Source: Terriglobales bacterium
GTDB lineage: Bacteria > Acidobacteriota > Terriglobia > Terriglobales > Acidobacteriaceae
DNA length: 14,155 nucleotides
NCBI GenBank assembly: GCA_019241735.1
Contig: JAFAWN010000357.1
Location: 1 to 14,155, forward strand
Direction of reading: 5' to 3'
In this document: positions 13,802 through 14,155 of the stretch, piece by piece
How positions within the stretch are numbered: position 1 is the stretch's first letter
Layout: every line of letters starts with the position of its first letter
Notes under the pieces: generated by a model
Databases searched by the model: none
What the model was told of the DNA's origin: nothing
The model's input: the letters and a program-made list of their open reading frames with translations, nothing else
Made by a program: the position numbers and the translations under genes

Positions 13802-14155
13802 TTAAATGCCTGCGCCACCCGCGTAAACTTCCTGCGCCGCGCGAACCGCCGAACCGTATTCGACCTTTCCGCCCACCCTAACCATAACTTGCTCGAGTGC
13901 GGCCAGGATGACTATGGTATCGAGATAATCGTAGTATCCCAAATGCGCGATGCGGAACAATTTTCCTTTCATCTCGCCCTGCCCATTGGCAACTACCGCC
14001 GAAAATGATTCGCGACACTGTTTTACGATTGCGCTCGAGTCAATGCCATCAGGTGCGGTGATCGCAGTCAGCGCGGCTGCCGGAGAACTGGCGGCAAAAA
14101 GTTTGAGCCCCAGCGCCTGAGCGCCGGCGCGAGTCATCTCCGCCGCCAGCTCCGC
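13802..14155 (-). CDS. Class V aminotransferase (alanine-glyoxylate / serine-pyruvate type), C-terminal part
   Basis: The frame is open to the end of the window, so only the last 117 residues are visible and the true start lies outside; the methionine at 14137 is internal. The segment LFRIAHLGYYDYLDTIVILAALEQVM matches the C-terminal domain of the class V PLP aminotransferases (RIGHMG-type motif), and AITAPDGIDS is also typical (usually TAV..P.G.D). The PLP lysine is outside the window. The family includes alanine-glyoxylate and serine-pyruvate aminotransferases, and in several bacteria and archaea a member acts as phosphoserine aminotransferase. With serA two genes downstream on the same strand, the serine-pathway role is the more likely one, but this is inferred from position. 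Exact substrate undetermined. Confidence 0.85.
   Translation of the reverse strand, partial: AELAAEMTRAGAQALGLKLFAASSPAAALTAITAPDGIDSSAIVKQCRESFSAVVANGQGEMKGKLFRIAHLGYYDYLDTIVILAALEQVMVRVGGKVEYGSAVRAAQEVYAGGAGI

Overview
The window looks like ordinary chromosomal DNA from a moderately GC-rich bacterium, most likely an acidobacterium (Terriglobia / Koribacter-like). That assignment is an inference. It rests on the yidC-jag-mnmE order, the style of the short Jag-type protein, the DUF1223, DinB, DoxX and Rid paralogues, and conserved proteins of unknown function of the acidobacterial kind. No database search was possible. I see no rRNA, tRNA, insertion sequence, phage gene, CRISPR array or integrase.

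Layout. (1) 1-3222, plus strand: the 3' part of yidC (membrane protein insertase), a short KH/R3H protein (jag/khpB), then mnmE (tRNA wobble-uridine GTPase). This is the conserved block that in many bacteria follows rpmH-rnpA near the replication origin. (2) 3309-4269, minus strand: a small four-helix membrane protein downstream of a DinB-like metal-binding protein. (3) 4594-5807, plus strand: an HU-family nucleoid protein with a clear intrinsic terminator, then an exported thioredoxin-fold DUF1223 protein. (4) 5787-7281, minus strand: a Rid-family protein, a DoxX membrane protein and a GIY-YIG domain protein; the last two share a 4-base GTGA stop/start overlap. (5) 7531-8082, plus strand: a conserved protein of unknown function, divergent from the Rid gene, with a long imperfect dyad between them. 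(6) 8105-8671, minus: rsmD (16S rRNA methyltransferase). (7) 8862-9983, plus: a site-2-protease-type (M50) membrane metalloprotease with CBS domains. (8) 10114-14155, minus: a class V aminotransferase (5' part outside the window), an exported protein of unknown function, long-form serA with an ACT domain, and a small outer-membrane beta-barrel protein. The aminotransferase and SerA together suggest a phosphorylated serine pathway.

Most of the window is housekeeping and I do not see a convincing new defence or mobile system. The points most worth checking are the DoxX-coupled GIY-YIG protein with its long GIY-to-YIG spacing, the dyad between the Rid gene and the conserved unknown gene, the roughly 30-residue insert in the N-terminal domain of MnmE, the Rid protein that lacks the catalytic arginine, and the unknown exported protein inside the serine cluster. 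Several genes use GTG or TTG starts, and several starts were placed downstream of the longest possible one because a good ribosome binding site sits there.
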